Assembly (NCBI RefSeq): GCF_963676685.1
Contig: NC_092352.1
Coordinates: 29,528,805 to 29,592,804 of the forward strand
From: Mytilus edulis
Lineage: Eukaryota; Mollusca; Bivalvia; Mytilida; Mytilidae
Length of the DNA stretch: 64,000 bases
Direction of reading: 5' to 3'
Numbering within the stretch: position 1 is the first letter of the stretch; every line of letters begins with the position of its first letter. The notes under the pieces are model-generated. The model ran no database searches. It was not told the DNA's origin and saw only the letters and a list, made by a program, of their open reading frames with translations. A program made the position numbers and the translations under genes. Positions 1 to 21,167 of this stretch are shown here, piece by piece.

Positions 1-646
1 CGAAGTCGGTGACATGTAATTTTTTTTTAATTTTCTGATGTATATGTTCAATATCTAATTGAATTCTAAATTTCCAAAAATATTATGGAGTCATCTTGAC
101 CTTAAGCGAAAAATGAAAATGCTACTCGAAATCGACAAAATGTATGGCAAAGAAAATAGCCGAGAGTGGTCATGAAATGGCACAACTTTGGCAGCGTATC
201 GCCGCGATGCGGTATGTAGGGTTCAGCGTATATTTCGGGGGGGGGGGGGGGTACATATAGACCAAGAGTACCAGCATGTTAGCGTATAGCTATCGGAATC
301 TGTAGTTTTCTGTTCAAAAGAGGGTTGTAAATAAGAACAATGAGTTTCAACTTACAGTTTTCTCATATCACATGCATGCAACGTCAAAACTATTATAGTC
401 GTCTATACTACATGTATAAATAATTCATCAAACATCTCATTTCATATAAGTATTTATCCAGCTCAGCCTGTCGGGTTTTTACAAAGCAGAGTCAAATTCA
501 TGTGTTCTAGTTCTGAATATGCATTAAACTTGCCACTGGACGTAAATGTGTGAAGTCCTATTTGAAATCGTTATTTATTTCACATGTGACGACAGAAATG
601 ATCTAAGTGTCGTCCATCTTTCCCAAAATGTTACTTTGATATCTAA
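1..646. other. Non-coding, no gene seen
   Basis: No exon or recognisable element was found. It holds a 15-base G run at 237-251 and AT-rich sequence. If further 5' exons of the BAHCC1-like gene exist, none could be recognised here. Confidence 0.5.
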
Positions 647-1410
647 CGCCTCTGAACCCTGAACAGCTGGGGCAAGTCTGGATACAATATTAAAGCTTGA
701 TACGGTCTAAATTTGGATTGTGATAAAAATTTTGACATAATATAGGTTTCTGACACAAAATAAATGTGGTCAAAGGTATTAAAAATCTATTGTGCAATAC
801 TGTGCAATTAGAGATTTATTTTTGAGATATTTCGAAAAATTGCCAAAAAAAAAAAAATGAAACACCACCCCCTCCCCTCTTGGAGCAATTACCACAAAAC
901 TCAATCCCAGCGTTCCTTGTGTTGTATGGAACCTTGTAGTACAATTTTAGATAACACAAGTTATTGTAAAAAAGTAATTTTAGTAAAATGCTTGTGTGTG
1001 GCCCCTAATTCCTGAACGTTTTGAGCAATTACATGTACCCCTTAAATCAATTTCAGCCTTTCATTTGTGATATGGAACCTTGTGGTACAATTTCAGAAAG
1101 ATTCATTACTTCTCAATGTCATATTAGAAATTTATGAAAATCAAAATGGTATTTACATCAACAGACATAAACAATTTATCAAAGTTGTATGAAAATTGAT
1201 GAAAGCGATATTGAGTTATAATTGTCCGAAAACTGGAAAATCCACCTTTTTAATGGATAACTCGGAAACGTAAAATCAAAATTTATAAAAAAAAGAAAAA
1301 AAAGAAAGGGAGCTCACGTCAATAGATATAAACAATTTCTTTAAAGTTTTATGCCAATTGGTTAAAGCGTTTTTGAGTTAATGTCCGACATGTTGACGAC
1401 GGACGGACGG
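647..1410. repeat. Interspersed 'phrase' repeat, copy 1
   Basis: It opens with a block containing GAACCCTGAACAG, TGGGGCAAGT and GCAATATTGTGCAATTA-like text, which recurs at 32890-33060 and, inverted, at 56530-56720. It continues with ~160-bp degenerate units carrying 'GGCCCCTAATTCCT', 'TATGGAACCTTGTGGTACAATTTC' type phrases. It ends in a (GACG)n stretch near 1395-1410. No coding potential is seen. The family is interspersed and probably mussel-specific; its class is unknown. Confidence 0.7.
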
Positions 1411-1943
1411 AGAGATGTATACCATAATACGTCCCGTAACCGGGCGTATAATAATTCAACACGTACTATACATTTGGCTTTACCAGTCTCCAACAAGAGA
1501 AATATTTAACACACACACACGCACACACATGTATTTATGTAGAGATATACACATGTCTCACAGAGTACTGCTAAACTGTAACAAACACATTAATGGTCCG
1601 TCTGGTGAAAGAATATTCCACTCATATAGACAAATGTTTAGTGCTGATGTTCATGTAATATTTGCCACTGAAAGTTTTGCAAAAATCAAGAAAACAATGG
1701 TAAAAAAATTAATAAATAGTAATAAAAGTTCAGATGTAGGTTCGAGTTTAGATCACTCAATGTGATCATTGTCGACAGTGATAAAGGGATATTGTCGGAG
1801 ACCGTGACTGAAAAGGACATCCAGTTTTTTTACTCTTTATTCTTTGGTTCTTTAAACAAAATAGCCAACATGATATATCAGAGAGTGCTTAAATATTGGC
1901 ACACAAATTCAATTAATTATTTTCAAATTGACTATCATTAATA
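1411..1943. other. Non-coding, no gene seen
   Basis: A short palindrome lies at about 1426-1450 (ATACGtCCCG / CGGGcGTAT) at the edge of the preceding repeat. A CA-rich microsatellite lies near 1509-1530. The open frame through here shows no protein-like features. Confidence 0.4.
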
Positions 1944-2155
1944 AGGGATGGGGGGTGGGGGGGTCAGAGGGGTCCTGATCCCGAAATCCCGGGCTAAAAA
2001 ACATGAAATCCCGAGGCCCAGAATTTAAAAAAAATCCTGATATCCCGAACATCCAAAAAAGAGATCCCGGATCCCGAAAGGGTCAATCCCGAAATCCCGA
2101 ACTTAAAAACACTTGATCCAGACGTCCCGAAAAAGGTCCTGGCCCCCTCATTAAT
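1944..2155. repeat. Degenerate 'ATCCCGA' minisatellite
   Basis: The phrase ATCCCGA or close variants recurs about ten times at irregular 10-20 bp spacing. A G-rich left end (GGGATGGGGGG) and a C-rich right end (GGCCCCCTCATTAAT) flank it, and 'ATTAAT' occurs on both sides. The G-rich and C-rich ends enclosing a motif array resemble the MITE-like fold-back elements elsewhere in the window. Confidence 0.55.
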
Positions 2156-2911
2156 CAATATTGGCAAAAAAAGGTGCATGTACCACAATGAAAGATAAAT
2201 GTGATAAAAGAATATACATTCAAACAAAAAGAGGTGCACCAACATAAAATAGAAACCACATTCTTACTCTTAATTTCATCGGATCTCTTACCAGAATTTT
2301 TACTCTATCTAACAGTATAACTCAAGAAGTTTCTAAGTGTAACTCGAGCTTAAACTAGAAATCTTACTGGAAAAAATATTCGAAATCAAAATAAAACTGG
2401 AACTCGAACTTAATTTGTGTCGATTATGGAGCGTTGTGTAATAACAGAAATGTTAGCCAATTTTAAATTTCTTCTGATAACGGTGTCATTGAGGGCTTTT
2501 TTTTTTTAAAGTGCCGAGTTTGTGGCTTTTTAAACACGACATTTCGGGTTTTATCTTCCCGGTGCAAAGGACAAGTTAGTGAATTTATTCTGCTGTAGTC
2601 TAAATGGAACGTGTTACTTTTCAGCCCAGATACCCTCAATCTTCCGAAGTGGAAGATTCTAAATCTGCAAGCCGTAAATTAATTCTTTAATACGGCATGA
2701 GGCACACATTACTTTTTCCTATACAACAAATGCAATTAAAAAATTTAGATGACTCCTACTTTTTAATAAACTGTTACTGTACATGTTTAATAATGAATAA
2801 TCAAAATACCTTAAAAACAAATTATTATATAAAAATATATATATATATATAACTTTAACCCAATAGTTCCAAGCATTGCAAGAAATGCTGCTATGCTAGC
2901 AACGTCGTTCT
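2156..2911. other. Non-coding, no gene seen
   Basis: AT-rich sequence with a short (AT)n near 2835-2852. No splice-compatible exon was recognised. Confidence 0.4.
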
Positions 2912-3192
2912 TTAAGGTGGTACCCAACACTTTAACTAAAATTAATTTGGCTCGTTTAATTTTCTTAAAATTTTAACAAAGTATTTACTTTGACCCTTTG
3001 ACAAAAATATAAATATTTCAAAAAATTTAAACCAACCGTTTTATCAGAAAAATTACACTGGTTATATAGCAGTTTGACAAACACTTATTTTGATCATTGA
3101 GAAGCTTAATATTCCCTTAACAACACAACGTAATCAAAACGTTTAGCTGAATTTACAGAGTTATCTCCCTGTAGTGTTAGGTACCACCTTAA
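2912..3192. mobile_element. TTAA-flanked MITE, copy 1
   Basis: A 281-bp element begins TTAAGGTGGTACC and ends GGTACCACCTTAA, so the termini are perfect inverted repeats framed by TTAA. A second copy, also 281 bp and highly similar throughout, lies at 16437-16717. The TTAA frame is the target preference of piggyBac elements, so this is probably a piggyBac-type MITE; no transposase is present. Confidence 0.8.
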
Positions 3193-3902
3193 CGTTGCAA
3201 AAAGTTATAATTCCCGCCAAAAATTGATATTAAGATTATTTCCACTGTAGCAGATTTAAAACATCGGTGACCCCCCTTTTTTATTAATGCATTTAAAATC
3301 TCCCCTGAAGCTGCAATTAATGCAGAAGTTTGAAGAAAAAAACATTAGTAGATTTTTTTTATTTCAAGAATAATCTATAATAAACGGCAATTAAAATTGG
3401 CGGGAAATGTAAAAGGGCCTTAAAAAATAAGGAAACTGAGAAAAATAAATGTGTATAAGATAAAAGTTACAATTGAATGTTTTAGTTAAACCAGTTAAAC
3501 ATCGTTTTTCAATAATTTTGCCTTCTTTTAGCATTTTTGAGCGCTATTTCTATATTACGGTATAACGCAATTCTTTACTTTTTGATGACGTCATATCTCG
3601 AAAACAACATCGGTGACCCCAATTTTTTTTTCGCCTAAAATATTGAAATAAGTATGATCTGTCTAAATGCAAAATTTCAATGAATTATTATTAGTAGTTT
3701 AAATAGTGTGATTTCCCTTTAAGGTGCTTTAGTATGAACTATTTGTAGGGTCATTTTCTCGTATTTGACGTGATTGCAAATTATTAAAATAATTTAATAA
3801 AAACCCTTGAGAAATTTCCTCTTTTATAGTACTCTGTACCTCATCAATTAATGTACATGAAACAACATATTTTTCAAACTGCTACTTCTTTATTATAACT
3901 AG
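3193..3902. other. Intron upstream of the first visible BAHCC1-like exon
   Basis: The phrase 'ACATCGGTGACCCC' occurs twice (near 3262 and 3607), which suggests an old duplication. A polypyrimidine-rich stretch and acceptor precede the exon at 3903. No exon is recognised within it. Confidence 0.5.
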
Positions 3903-12064
<8,162 letters not shown>

Positions 12065-13819
12065 ATTCGTCATGTCTAGGTCAAATGACTTCCGTTAATA
12101 GTTGTGATAAAATTATATGTACATGATTGTGTTCATTGAAGGTTGAGAATTACAGAAATCCTTACATTGCATTTATAGTTTCTTAGAAACTTGTCTGCAT
12201 GGAGGTTTGAGCTGTGATAAGTTTTGTGTTCGGAGCATGTTTGCAAAGTCCCGAAATGTTGTTAAGACTTGTTTTTTAAAAACATTGTTGAATTATTGTT
12301 ACACTATTGTACGTTGTTCGATTACAAATATGTTTTGTTGATTTTGTAATATTTTATTGAAATAAGTGCTATGTTTAAAACATTAAGTGCTAAGAACTTT
12401 CTCACATTTGAACTTCGCATTTAATAATGATACGGTGCTTTCATGAATACTTTTATCTTTGTCTCTGGTCTATATTTCTTAAATAAGAGAATATAAGTAC
12501 TTTTACCTTGTATCTTACAAAGCAGCATAATGTTTATATATGTAAAATTTCTATAACTTGCTTTTAGACTGTTTATGTGCAATAGATACGCTGTATAGTT
12601 CAAAATGTATATGTATGCAGAAACAAGGATGTGTTCATAATCTTCCAAAATATCAATATTCATTACAATCATAATGGACACTGTTGATAGACGCTGTTCA
12701 ATTTCGGTATATGTCAATGAAATACCAACCCAATATTACATTTATACAAAAGACATCTGTAGACCAACATACAGTCTTCAAAACATTTACTTACATACAT
12801 AAAACTGTAAATCGGCGAAAGTTAATACAAGTTTTGTATTTATCAGAAACTTTCAAAGATCTTTTGTAGTTTGAAAGAATTATTTTATGAATCTTCTAAC
12901 ACTGTGAAATTTTGTGTTACTGGTAAACAATATATCATCTATTCAAGACTAACATGACATTCGTTATTAAAGATGTATTTAGGTGCTCTGTTATTCCATA
13001 TGGAATATATCATTCCCCTCGTCACCGTGTCAAAATTAATTTGGTATAAAGTTTTCGGTAAAATTATATTAATTTTATTATATCTTGAACATATTGTTTG
13101 ATCTGAACACATCCATTGTTTTTGTTAAAAAGTCTTTCATAACTTTTGTGTTAGAAAGGTTGTGATGGTGTGTATGAGAGGTGTTATGAATCGGCGAGAG
13201 TGAATGTGTGATAAAATAGTTGATGAATGAACAATAGTTGAAATCCAAGTAAAAATATCATGGTGAATAAATGTGAGAATCTGTGTGCATGCAAGTCATA
13301 AACCTGAGCTTATGAAAAAATCTGAACATGCATTTCGTCAATAAACATGTCTCTAGTAAAATGAGTTATTATAAAGGCATACCTTTGTCCCTTCCCACAA
13401 TCATATGTGCCACTTGTTAAGCAGAACAATCTTTCCTTTACAAAGCATCTTATTTAACCCCTGTTAATGTCATGATAAAGAGTTAAGTGTACATTTTTAT
13501 TTTCGCCTTCATGGACTCCGGAAATCTACCTTTGGTAATTTTTTTTTAATTTTGTGTTGTTTTTTTTTTTTAATATTTTGAGGTTCACAAGCTACAGAAT
13601 GTTCTGCAATATAAGCCTTTGTCAGACCTATTTCTTTTCTATTTTTTCATTGCAGGTTTCTTGTTCCTTGTACATGTTTTTTTATAGGTAAAAGGTTTCA
13701 TTGCTTCCTTTTAAATAATTTTTATCTTGTTTATTCTTTACGGGGGTATAATATTTCAGTGTTTCCTTTGAAAATTGTTAATCTTATATTTTCGCTGAAT
13801 TAATATACATTATTATTTA
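12065..13819 (+). other. Probable 3' UTR and downstream of the BAHCC1-like gene
   Basis: AT-rich and repeat-poor, unlike the flanking introns, which fits a long 3' UTR. Candidate polyadenylation signals AATAAA are at 13265 and 13339. No further exon is seen. Confidence 0.45.
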
Positions 13820-13965
13820 GGGGTTAGGTGGTCTGGAGCCCGCCTTTTTGCAGAATTTTCTCGCTGTGTTGAAGACCCATTTGAGGTTTTGTGATGCTTT
13901 CTGCTCTTTGGTCGAGTTGTTGTCTCGTTGACACAGTCCCCGTTTCCATTCTCAATTTAATTTTC
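13820..13965 (+). repeat. Copy of the 7800-8095 repeat
   Basis: It carries 'TTGAAGACCCATTTGAGG' and 'GTTGTTGTCTCGTTGACACA', then 'CCATTCTCAATTT'. It is a truncated copy. Confidence 0.65.
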
Positions 13966-14829
13966 TTGTTTGAAACGATTTCATTGATTCTGATTAGCCT
14001 AATTTTATTAATTATTTCTTGCATCAAATACGTAATTTGTAAATTTAAATTATTAATATTTTACCTGTTCGTTCTCATTGTAGATGTTATTGATTCGGAG
14101 TTGTAGAGAATACTCTCCAATTAATTCTTATGATGAATAACATCAATGTCATATTTAATGTAATTATTTTCTTCTGAACAAATAATTCAAGGTGAGTAGC
14201 AGCTTAAGGAAGTTTACCGCCTAAACATTTTAGCAAGTTGCTTTGCGATATAATCCGTTTAGTTTCACAATTAATCTTCTTGCTGATTGTAAATGTCATA
14301 GAAACCCTTTCAATGTTATGTATACATTTGAATCGAGATAAGAACGAATTGTTTAAGGGAAAATACAATCATGACACAAAGACTGACGTACTAATGAAAT
14401 CTGGCGATCAAGACAAATCAAGGCAAATCAAAGGAGATTTAATAAGTACATTCAAAACAAAATTCCGCACATTGATTCTGACTATTATCAAGCAGTCTCT
14501 AAACAAAATCTGCAATAAATTGTCTTAATGAATTGAAAATTACTTAGGTACTGAGCTTTTCAATTGTTAACTGGATAAACAAAAAAAACATTAAAAACGT
14601 ATTTTTTTAGAGTGCAATATTGCATACATAGTTTATGTTTCCTTGTTGATACTATACTGTTTTCCCATATGAATGTCATTGATAGATAGTTGCTTCGATT
14701 GATAGAGAAAAAAAATGAAATAATGAAAAAGTAAATTCTGGCTGACGCAATCAACCCTTACAGAAATATCACAGACGAGCATGGATCATGAATTTCCAAA
14801 CTCATCTACTCTAACTCCTTTGTTTTATT
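13966..14829. other. No supported gene
   Basis: An open frame of about 96 codons at 14238-14528 has a hydrophobic start and a lysine-rich end. It has no splice context, no similarity I recognise and no neighbouring exon, so it is not called. Confidence 0.4.
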
Positions 14830-15880
14830 ACTCCATGCAACTTATCTTGTCTTAGGGAGGGATAAATCCTACTTTGTAAAGGACCACTCTGATTCAAACA
14901 AAAAATTCTCTGAAACTGATATTATCCAGATGCTTGATTTCTTGATTGACAACATATTTGTTACGTTTGGAGGACGTGTTTTTCAACAGACTGTCGGCAT
15001 TCCAATGGGAACAAACTGTGCCCCTGTACTTGCCGACTTGTTTCTTTATTATTATGAGGCTGACTTCATGCATGAACTTCTTAGGAAGAAAGATAAGAAG
15101 TTAGCAATATCCTTTAACTCTACCTTCCGCTATATAGAAAGTGTTCTTTCACTAAATGATTCTTAATTGGGTGACTATGTGTAACGCATCTATCCCATCG
15201 AGCTAGAGATAAAGGATACTACAGATACAGTTAAGTCGGCCTCATATCTTGACTTACATCTAGAAATTGACAATGAGGGTCGGTTGAAAACAAAACTGTT
15301 AACTTTGCATTTCTAAGTAGCAACATTCCAGCAACACCTGCATACGGGGTATATATCTCCCAATTGATACGATATTCCCGTGCTTGCATTTTCTATCATG
15401 ATTTTCTTGATAGAGTGTTGCTGTTCACGAGGAAGCTATTAAACCAAGAGTTCCAAATGGTGAAGTTGAAATCATCCCTTCGTAAATTTTACGGACGCCA
15501 TCACGAGTTGGTTGACCGTTATGGAATAACCGTTTCACAAATGATATCGGATATGTTCCTTACGTCGTAACTACAATCCCCTTTCCTTTCATGAATGTGA
15601 CCTACCGAATTAGACTATTTACCGGATTTTTTATCACATAAGCAACACGACGGGTGTCACATGTGGAGCAGGATCTGCTTACCCTTCCGGAGCACCTGAG
15701 ATCACCCCTAGGTTTTTGTTGGGGTTCGTGTTGTTTATTCTTTAGTTTTCTATGTTGTGTCATGTGTTCTGTTGTTTGTTTGTCTTTTTCATTTTTAGCC
15801 ATGGCGTTGTCAGTTTGTTTTAGATTTATGAGTTTGACTGTCCCTTTGGTATCTTTCGTCCCTCTTTTATCACCGGATAT
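14830..15880 (+). pseudogene. Penelope-like element remnant (reverse transcriptase, broken)
   Basis: Successive open pieces encode the palm of a Penelope-like reverse transcriptase: 'FGGRVFQQTVGIPMGTNCAP', 'VLADLFLYYYEADF', 'STFRYIESVLSL', and, after stops near 15165-15183, 'ELEIKDTTDT', 'SASYLDLHLEID', 'LIRYSRACIFYHDFLDRVLL', 'LKSSLRKFYGRHHELVDRYG'. Stops and a frame change near 15165-15320 make it non-functional. The expected Y-x-D-D catalytic box reads YIES, so the catalytic aspartates are lost. The tail at 15690-15870 ('GGGTTCGTGTTG', 'TTAGCCATGGCGTTGTCA') recurs at 23060-23255 and, inverted, at 59540-59760. The class assignment is from memory of bivalve elements. Confidence 0.75.
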
Positions 15881-16159
15881 TTGTCTTGTCTTTGGCAACA
15901 TTAAGGTTGCTGTAAGTGGACTTGGAACTTTGCTCATGTTTTCGTTTTCTATAAAGCGTTTTATGGACTTTTTAGGGATTTTTATTTTACTAAAGATAGA
16001 TCTTTTTTGTTAGCCTTCGACTTGTGATTTATTGGCCACTAAGAACGGTTTTACTATGGAACCGCAGGTATGTATTGTCTGTAATCCAGTTTGTCCGAGC
16101 TTGTAAAAAAAGATTTTCATTCACCATCTATCAGACGCTTTTGAAAGATCACTTATAGC

Positions 16160-17500
16160 AAGGTCTGCTTTTTATACGACCTCAAAAACAATAATTTTGC
16201 GTCGTATAATGGTATGCTGTCGTCGTCTGCGTCGTCTGCGTCGTCGTCATCGTCGTCATCCGAAGACAAATTTGGTTTCCGGCCAATAACTTGAGTTTAA
16301 GTCAATGAAATTCAATAAGGAGGTTCAATACCACAAAAGGAAGGCTGTGATTGATTTTTGGGTATGTTGGTCCCAACCGTTTAAGAATTAGGGGCCAAAA
16401 CAAGCATTTTCCTACTTTCAGGATAATAACTTGTGTTTAAGGTGGTACCAAACACCTTCACTAAAACTAATTTGGCTAGTTTAATTTTCTTAAAATTTTT
16501 GACAAATCGTTTACTTTGACCCTTTGACAAAAATATAAAAAATTCAAAAATTTGAACCATCAATTTTATCAGAAAAATTACACTGGTTATGTAGCAGTTT
16601 GACAAACACTAATTTTGATCATTGAGGAGCTTAATATTCTCTTAACAACACAACGTATTTAAAACGTTTAGCTGAATTTACAGAGTTATCTCCCTGTAGT
16701 GTTAGGTACCACCTTAAGTATTTCAATTGCTCTTAAATAATACACAATGTTTAATACCACAAAAAGAAGGTTTAATTTTGAGGGTTATGGTGCCAACAGT
16801 TTAAAAAATAAGGACCAAAAAGGTGCCTAAAACAAGTATTTTTGTTGTTTCTGGACAATTACTTGTGTGTAAGTTTATGGATCTCTCTGATATTCTACCA
16901 CGAGGTTCCATATCACAAAAAGAAGGCTAGGATTGAGTTTGGGGGTAATTGCTCAATTCATGCAGTATTTAGGGACCAAAAAGGGGCCAAAATCAAGCTT
17001 TTTTTCTAGTTTCAAGGCGATAACTTAGGTTTAAGAGTATGAATCTCTCTGATATTGTACCACAAGGTTTCATATAACGAAGGGAAGGCTGGAATTCAGT
17101 TTCGGGTTAATATATCTGAACTTTAAGAAATAAGGGACCAAAAAGGGCAAAAAAGAAGCATTTTTCTAGTTTACAGACAATGACTTGTGTGTATGGATCT
17201 CTCTGAAATTATACTACAATGTTTCTTACTAGATAGGAAAGGCTGGAATTGAGCTTTTGGTTTCTTGCTTCAGGGGGGAGGTTCAATAAGTGAGGGGCCA
17301 AAAAAGGGGCCTAAATAAGCATGTTTGTAGTTTTCAGTCAATTACTTGTGTTTAAGTGTATAAATCTCCTTAAAATTATACCACAAGTTTCCATACTACA
17401 AAGGGATGGTTATGGGGGGTTATGGCTCAAATCATTAAGCAATTAGGGACAAAAAAAGGGGGAAACAAGGGTTTTTCTGGTTTATTTAGAAATTTAGCAA
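16160..17500 (+). repeat. 'Phrase' repeat, ~160-bp tandem units, copy 2
   Basis: It starts near 'TTTTATACGACCTC' and '(GTC)n' at 16176-16260. About six degenerate units follow, each with the order 'GGGGTTATGG', 'AATTAGGGGCCAAAA', 'AAGCATTTTTCTAGTTT', 'ATAACTTGTGTTTAAGT' and 'GGAAGGCTGG'. The 'GGGACCAAAA' marks fall at about 16813, 16973, 17132, 17294 and 17446, giving a period near 160 bp. The TTAA MITE (16437-16717) interrupts it. It has no coding potential. The same family occurs at 647-1410, 32870-33910 and 56290-56730. Confidence 0.75.
16437..16717. mobile_element. TTAA-flanked MITE, copy 2
   Basis: 281 bp, TTAAGGTGGTACC to GGTACCACCTTAA, same length and orientation as the copy at 2912-3192. 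It is inserted inside the phrase repeat, so it is younger than that repeat. Confidence 0.82.
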
Positions 17501-17507
17501 TTTAAAA

Positions 17508-17593
17508 GCAGTGAAGGGGAGGTAAACCAATTAAAATTTAATGAAACACTGTTATATATATGTTTGATTACTTGATTACCTCCCTTACACTGC
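17508..17593. mobile_element. Miniature palindromic element ('GGGAGGTAA'), copy 1
   Basis: The left end GCAGTGAAGGGGAGGTAA pairs with the right end TTACCTCCCTTACACTGC. It is about 86 bp. A 72-bp relative lies at 33175-33246, also embedded in a phrase repeat. Confidence 0.7.
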
Positions 17594-18373
17594 TTGAAAA
17601 CTATATATTAAGAAATGATTGTCTTGAGATGTGTAGTAGTAAATTTATTGTTAGAAGTTACTGTTAATTAATATTAATTTTAAGCATGATTGTATGTCAT
17701 TTTATATTTTAATAGTTTATGATGCATTTAAATGAGAAGTTATTGTTGCCAACTCAATTTGTTGCCAAAATGAGAGGGTCAAGAAATCTGCATGGAATTT
17801 ACTTCGATTTACTGCCTTACTTTTTTTCTACCAAGTTTGTCAACGTCTTGAACATAACAGGATTAATTACCAATTTGCAGCAATCTTATTTAGAGATGAA
17901 ATGATGCAGAAATAAATTTCATTATGCATATTCGTTTTTTTTTTTTTTGGTGTTATTTGACCTCCCCTTAATTCGTTTACAATATTTTCTCCGTTTCTTT
18001 TAATTCTTGTTTCGATAAGATGGAGTTTGTTTTATATGAAAAGATCTTAATTCATGAAAAGCTGAATAGTGCTAGATTGAATAAAATATAAGTCAGGAAA
18101 AGAACTGTTTGTACAAATGTTTAAATTTTCACCACTGCTGAGCAATAATGAAAGTCAGCGTTATTAAAAATAGCTATTTAATCATTTTCCGGATTTACTT
18201 ACAAGAACGGCCCAACCCAAACATTTGAAAGGAAAGGTGTATAAATGCCATAAATATGTGGACTGTTAAAGAGCTGTATTACTTTAAAGAATTAAGCATA
18301 GCCAAATGAATCTTATGTTTACTTTGCCTGTCTAAGCGAGTGGACACCTTAGTTTCTTAATAATTGCCTAAAG
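17594..18373. other. No gene or recognised element
   Basis: AT-rich sequence with a T run at 17936-17949. Open frames here have no protein-like features. Confidence 0.45.
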
Positions 18374-19935
18374 TCCCAGTCCCACTTGACCACGATTGCA
18401 CCACGCTCACCGCGATCTAAAATAAAATCAGATCGTGGTGAGGTCGCGGTATGAGCGGCATGAAAATGTAAATTTTCGTTACTTTCACGATCCTACTACG
18501 TCCTCATTACGCTTCTACAACGATCCCACTACGGTTATACTACGTTCTCACCGCGCTTATTCTTCGACCTCACTACGTTTATCAAGATCTTTCTACGCTC
18601 ATCACGTTCTCATTACGACCATTCCACGAGTTATCCGATTGCAACACGATCTTACCACGCTTCTACTGCGATTATAGCACGTTCTTACCACGATTATACT
18701 ACGTTCATACCGCGATCTTACTACGTTCTCAGCAATAACGTCAATATCAATACAGTTTCCATCCTTCTATTTCTGATTAATATGTAGATTTCTCGGAAAC
18801 AATAGTCATTCCACCAAAATCTACTAGAACACTTGGGCGAGGAGGTAGGGGTTGATGTAGAGCCAGAGGGAGCTATGATAGTAACGAATTCTTGGGTTAA
18901 AGTGATAAAAAATTGCTCAGTGCTCGGAGCACAAAAATCAGGCTCGAAACATGAAATCCAGTATTTTGATTGGTTGATTTTTGAGTACAAAAAAAATTAC
19001 TCGAAAGTTTTTTGACTTCAAGGCCTAATCAAGCAGAGATGATCATGTCGGACCGAACAATCCAACCTAAATTACAACCTATTGCTAGTCTATAAAGCTC
19101 AAATGACGATATTTCAGTGAACGATAGCAGAGATGACACAGATGTGTCAATAGATATAGGAAGATGTGGTATGAGTGTCAATAAGACAACTCTCTATCCA
19201 AGAAACAATTTATAAAAGTAAACCATTATAGGCCCAGGTACGGGCTTCAACACCGAACAGCAAGCTACAAAGGGCACCACAAATTACTAATGTAAAATCA
19301 TTCAAATGGGAAAACCAACAGTATAATCTATATAAAAAACCGAGAGGCATGGTTGAGCCATTAGAGAAAATGAAAAAGAAGTTCTAATTACATACAAACA
19401 AACAAAACCTGGAGAGATTTAATATATTTTATGTGAAAATGACAATGAGAATGACGGTCGTAGTATGAACGTAGTCAGGTCGTAAGAGGAGCGTTATGAG
19501 GACGGCAAGGGCGTGCTAGAATCGTACTATGGGCGCGAACCCGCGTGGTATAGTCGTAGTGGGAGCGTAGTTGGGTCGCGGTGAGAACGTGATGGTCGTA
19601 GTGAGGTCGTAATAACGTCGCTGTGAGATCGCAGCGCAGTTTTTTCGAATAGAATCACGCTTTCGCTACGCTCTCGCTACGATGGTACAGCGACCTTCGC
19701 GATCTTACTACGATCTTAGTGCGCTCTCACGACGCTTCTATTACGACCTGATTTCGCCACGACCGCACCACGATTGTTTTGAACCTGTTCAAAGTTGGCC
19801 ATGCTCATCGCGATCTTGAAGACCTCACCACGACCGTGATACGACCTTACTGCGATCTACACGATCGTACTACGATCATCAATATTTTCATTTTTTTTAC
19901 AGATCGTAGTGCGATCTGGTCTAGTGGGACTGGGG
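18374..19935. mobile_element. Large fold-back element built of degenerate 11-bp units
   Basis: The ends CCCAGTCCCACTTGACCA and TGGTCTAGTGGGACTGGG are inverted repeats. From 18485 to 18730 the left arm is a run of units of the form ACG + 8 bases (consensus near ACGNTCTNACT), with ACG, GCG or TCG at an 11-bp step over about 20 units. The right arm (19455-19910) has the same units, mostly on the opposite strand, then changes orientation near 19640. The loop contains unrelated sequence, including a mussel repeat at about 19145-19400. No transposase frame and no clear target duplication are seen. The design recalls Drosophila FB elements. Confidence 0.8.
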
Positions 19936-20460
19936 TATTATTTAGATCTTAGCAAAGAACCAAGCAAAAAATTCATTTTTTTTTGTCAATTCTATTCTAC
20001 AAAACCAGTCAACCCATCATTTTTTCCTTAAAATGTCCTGTATCAATTAAGAATTATGACAGTTGTTATCTAATAGTTTGTTTCTATGTATGTTGCATTG
20101 TCGTTTGTTTTTGTTGCACTTCAGTGTTCTATTGTTTCGTTGTTATCCTCTTATAGTTGATGTGTTTCCTCTGTTTTAACTTGTTACCAGGATTTGTTTT
20201 CTCTCAATCGATTTCTGACTTTTGAGCAGCGGTATACTAATGTTTCCCTTGTTTTTTCTATAAAGTGGAAACTTACACCCTATTATCAGCAATAGGTAAA
20301 GCATGAGCAACATATATGACAGGTATCAAAATCTGCTGTAAACGGCTGCAAAATTTAGGCATTCCAATGACAATTTGAAACGAAGATAAAAGTCTTTATA
20401 CGTACAATATTTGGTCAATAGCAATCGGGAAAACAAATATTAGCGTATCGGCTGTACAAA
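19936..20460 (+). repeat. Fragment of 'TATGTTGCATTGTCGTTT' repeat
   Basis: At 20085-20250 the phrases 'TATGTATGTTGCATTGTCGT', 'CTCTCAATCGATT' and 'TTTTGAGCAGCGGTATACTA' occur. They recur at 22860-23010, 30995-31150 and 34855-35165. The remainder shows nothing. Confidence 0.6.
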
Positions 20461-20547
20461 TTATCGGTGAGAAGGTGCAAAATCTAACAAAATATGCTGT
20501 GTATTTTATCTCTCATCATAGCACTGCAAACGACTCGATTGGTGTTC

Positions 20548-20830
20548 ATAAAATTGAGAATGGAAATGGGGAATGTGTCAAAGAGACAACGACCCAATCA
20601 AAGAAAAGAAAACAGCCGAATGCTATTAATGAGTTTTCAATACATCGAGAAAATCCCGCACCCGGAGGCGTGCTTAAGCTAGCCCCTTAACAAAAATCTG
20701 TATTATTTCAGTGATAATGGACGTCATACTGAACTCCGAAATATATTAAATAAACTAAAATTAAACATTATACAAGACTTGGGGCAGGCGCAAAAATGCA
20801 GCGGTGCTAACATGTTTTTGAGATCTCAAC
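20548..20830 (-). repeat. Inverted copy of the 7800-8095 repeat
   Basis: Its complement contains the 'GACACATTCCCCATTTCCAT' and 'CACGCCTCCGGGTGCGGG' blocks and ends in 'CGCCTGCCCCAAGTC'. The overlapping short open frames are translations of this repeat. Confidence 0.65.
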
Positions 20831-21078
20831 ACTCCCCAATACTTCTAGACAATGTTTATTAATACTACAGGATACGCATCTCAATACGGTTAATTGTATA
20901 TGGGCCAATTTTTGATTTGTGAATGTTCTTTTGGTTTTATTTAAACTCGTTTTTTTTCTCCTCATAAAAATGTATTTGCCATGTCAAAGATCTCGTTTAA
21001 TGAATTAATGCGATCGTAGTTATCGATATTCAAACTTCTTTTATAGTATAGAAAAAGACAAACTAATGTAAAAAAACA

Positions 21079-21079
<1 letters not shown>

Positions 21080-21164
<85 letters not shown>
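21080..21164. repeat. (AT)n microsatellite
   Basis: An uninterrupted AT dinucleotide run of about 84 bp. Confidence 0.95.
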
Positions 21165-21167
<3 letters not shown>
